A stretch of 64,000 nt of DNA, taken from contig VYZB01000116.1 in the NCBI GenBank assembly GCA_013397455.1, positions 2,281,073 through 2,345,072 of the forward strand, given 5' to 3'. Positions 63,401 through 64,000 of this stretch are shown piece after piece. The notes beneath the pieces are model-generated. The model worked only from the letters and a program-made list of their open reading frames with translations, was not told the origin of the DNA and made no database searches. The translations under genes were made by a program, and so were the position numbers. The stretch comes from Crotophaga sulcirostris (taxonomy: Eukaryota; Chordata; Aves; Cuculiformes; Crotophagidae). The first letter of the stretch is position 1, and the number at the start of each line of letters is the position of its first letter.

Positions 63401-64000
63401 TAAAAGCCTTGGAGTAGTGAAGCGAGAAACTTTTCCACTTGAATTTCCACAAATGAAAATCCTTGCCCTTGAGCTGACAGAGAAGACAATTGTTTGGTGG
63501 CATCGTGCCTGGTACCAAAGAGGGACATGAAGGCCACATCTGTATGAGGACAATGTCTTAACACTGGTGCTCAATTTTCTGCATGCTCATATTGGTGGGA
63601 CAGTTCCAGGCACAAGTTTGGCCCCAGCTGTCCTCAAACAATTCCCAAGAAGGATTCAGGACTCAACTTTACACAGGGACCATCCTCAGCCACAAATTGG
63701 GTGCATTGACCCTTTTAAAAGGCAAAAAATTATTTGCCTTATCACACCAGGTGACCTCAAGGACAGAGGAAAGGCAAACGAGTTGTATAAGACAAAACTG
63801 GAAGTGACGATGTTTCAAAACAAAAATCAAAATGTTCTCTTGCAGCAATGCTGAGTTTGGGCTCCCTTCAAGAATTCCAGCCAAATCAAGGCAAGAGCGG
63901 GCCCATTTGGACAGACAGTACATTCCTGGATGAAAGCCTTTCCTTCAGGAAGGCTGGCACAGCCTGTCCAGCACACAGACTAAACCATGCTTTGCCTTTC

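Larger units (their letters stand above)
53856..64000. other. Gene-free flank to the right edge
   Basis: I see no exon, RNA gene or clear mobile element. In other vertebrates TNFRSF21 lies upstream of CD2AP in head-to-head orientation, so this is probably the intergenic space between them, but no death-domain or cysteine-rich-repeat coding sequence is visible here. A CTTTC tract (60437-60476) and a perfect hairpin (59986-60007) are the only structured items I noted. Confidence 0.6.

Noticed and set aside
39874..64000. TNFRSF21, expected upstream of CD2AP from vertebrate gene order
   Set aside because: No signal peptide, cysteine-rich-domain or death-domain coding sequence is recognisable, so it probably starts beyond the right edge.

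Overview
The window is bird nuclear DNA. This rests on at least twelve CR1 retrotransposon copies carrying the avian 3' hallmark (a 'TCATAGAATCAxAGAAT...GGAAGGGACCTT' type end and an ATTCTRTGA-like tail), on AT-rich introns beside one sharp GC/CpG-rich island, and on a spliced vertebrate gene. The species cannot be told from this sequence. A run of 750 Ns (36762-37511) marks a draft assembly.

Only one protein-coding gene is supported: the 5' part of CD2AP (CD2-associated protein, an SH3 adaptor of the actin cytoskeleton, endocytosis and the kidney slit diaphragm), on the minus strand. Exon 1 lies in a CpG island; its coding part is just ATGG (37573-37570), followed by a GTGAGC donor. Exon 2 (16552-16392) carries the whole first SH3 domain, residues 2-55, and ends in phase 0 at an AAG|GTGAGT donor. 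Intron 1 is about 21 kb and intron 2 runs off the left edge. I could not find exon 3 or later exons, so they probably lie left of position 1.

Layout: 1-16391 intron 2 with four CR1 pieces; 16392-16552 exon 2; 16553-37569 intron 1, with a longer CR1 reverse-transcriptase relic (about 19830-21044), two abutting CR1s (26237-26990), another CR1 (34108-34450), an 85-bp palindrome-rich duplication (35495-35692), a 14-bp minisatellite (36062-36168) and the assembly gap; 37512-38022 the CpG-island promoter/5' UTR with one short uORF, an E2F-like site and a perfect palindromic CRE; 38055-39873 a repeat cluster (CR1, a 15-copy ~33-bp minisatellite, a G14 run, CR1); 39874-64000 a gene-free flank with an old CR1 relic (about 48700-49005), one short CR1 (53722-53855) and simple repeats. 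In other vertebrates the next gene upstream of CD2AP is TNFRSF21, head to head; none of its exons is visible here.

I found no undescribed multigene system. The most noteworthy items are the architecture of the CD2AP 5' end (start codon alone in exon 1, a single uORF, CRE/E2F elements, homopyrimidine tract) and the cluster of tandem repeats on both sides of it.
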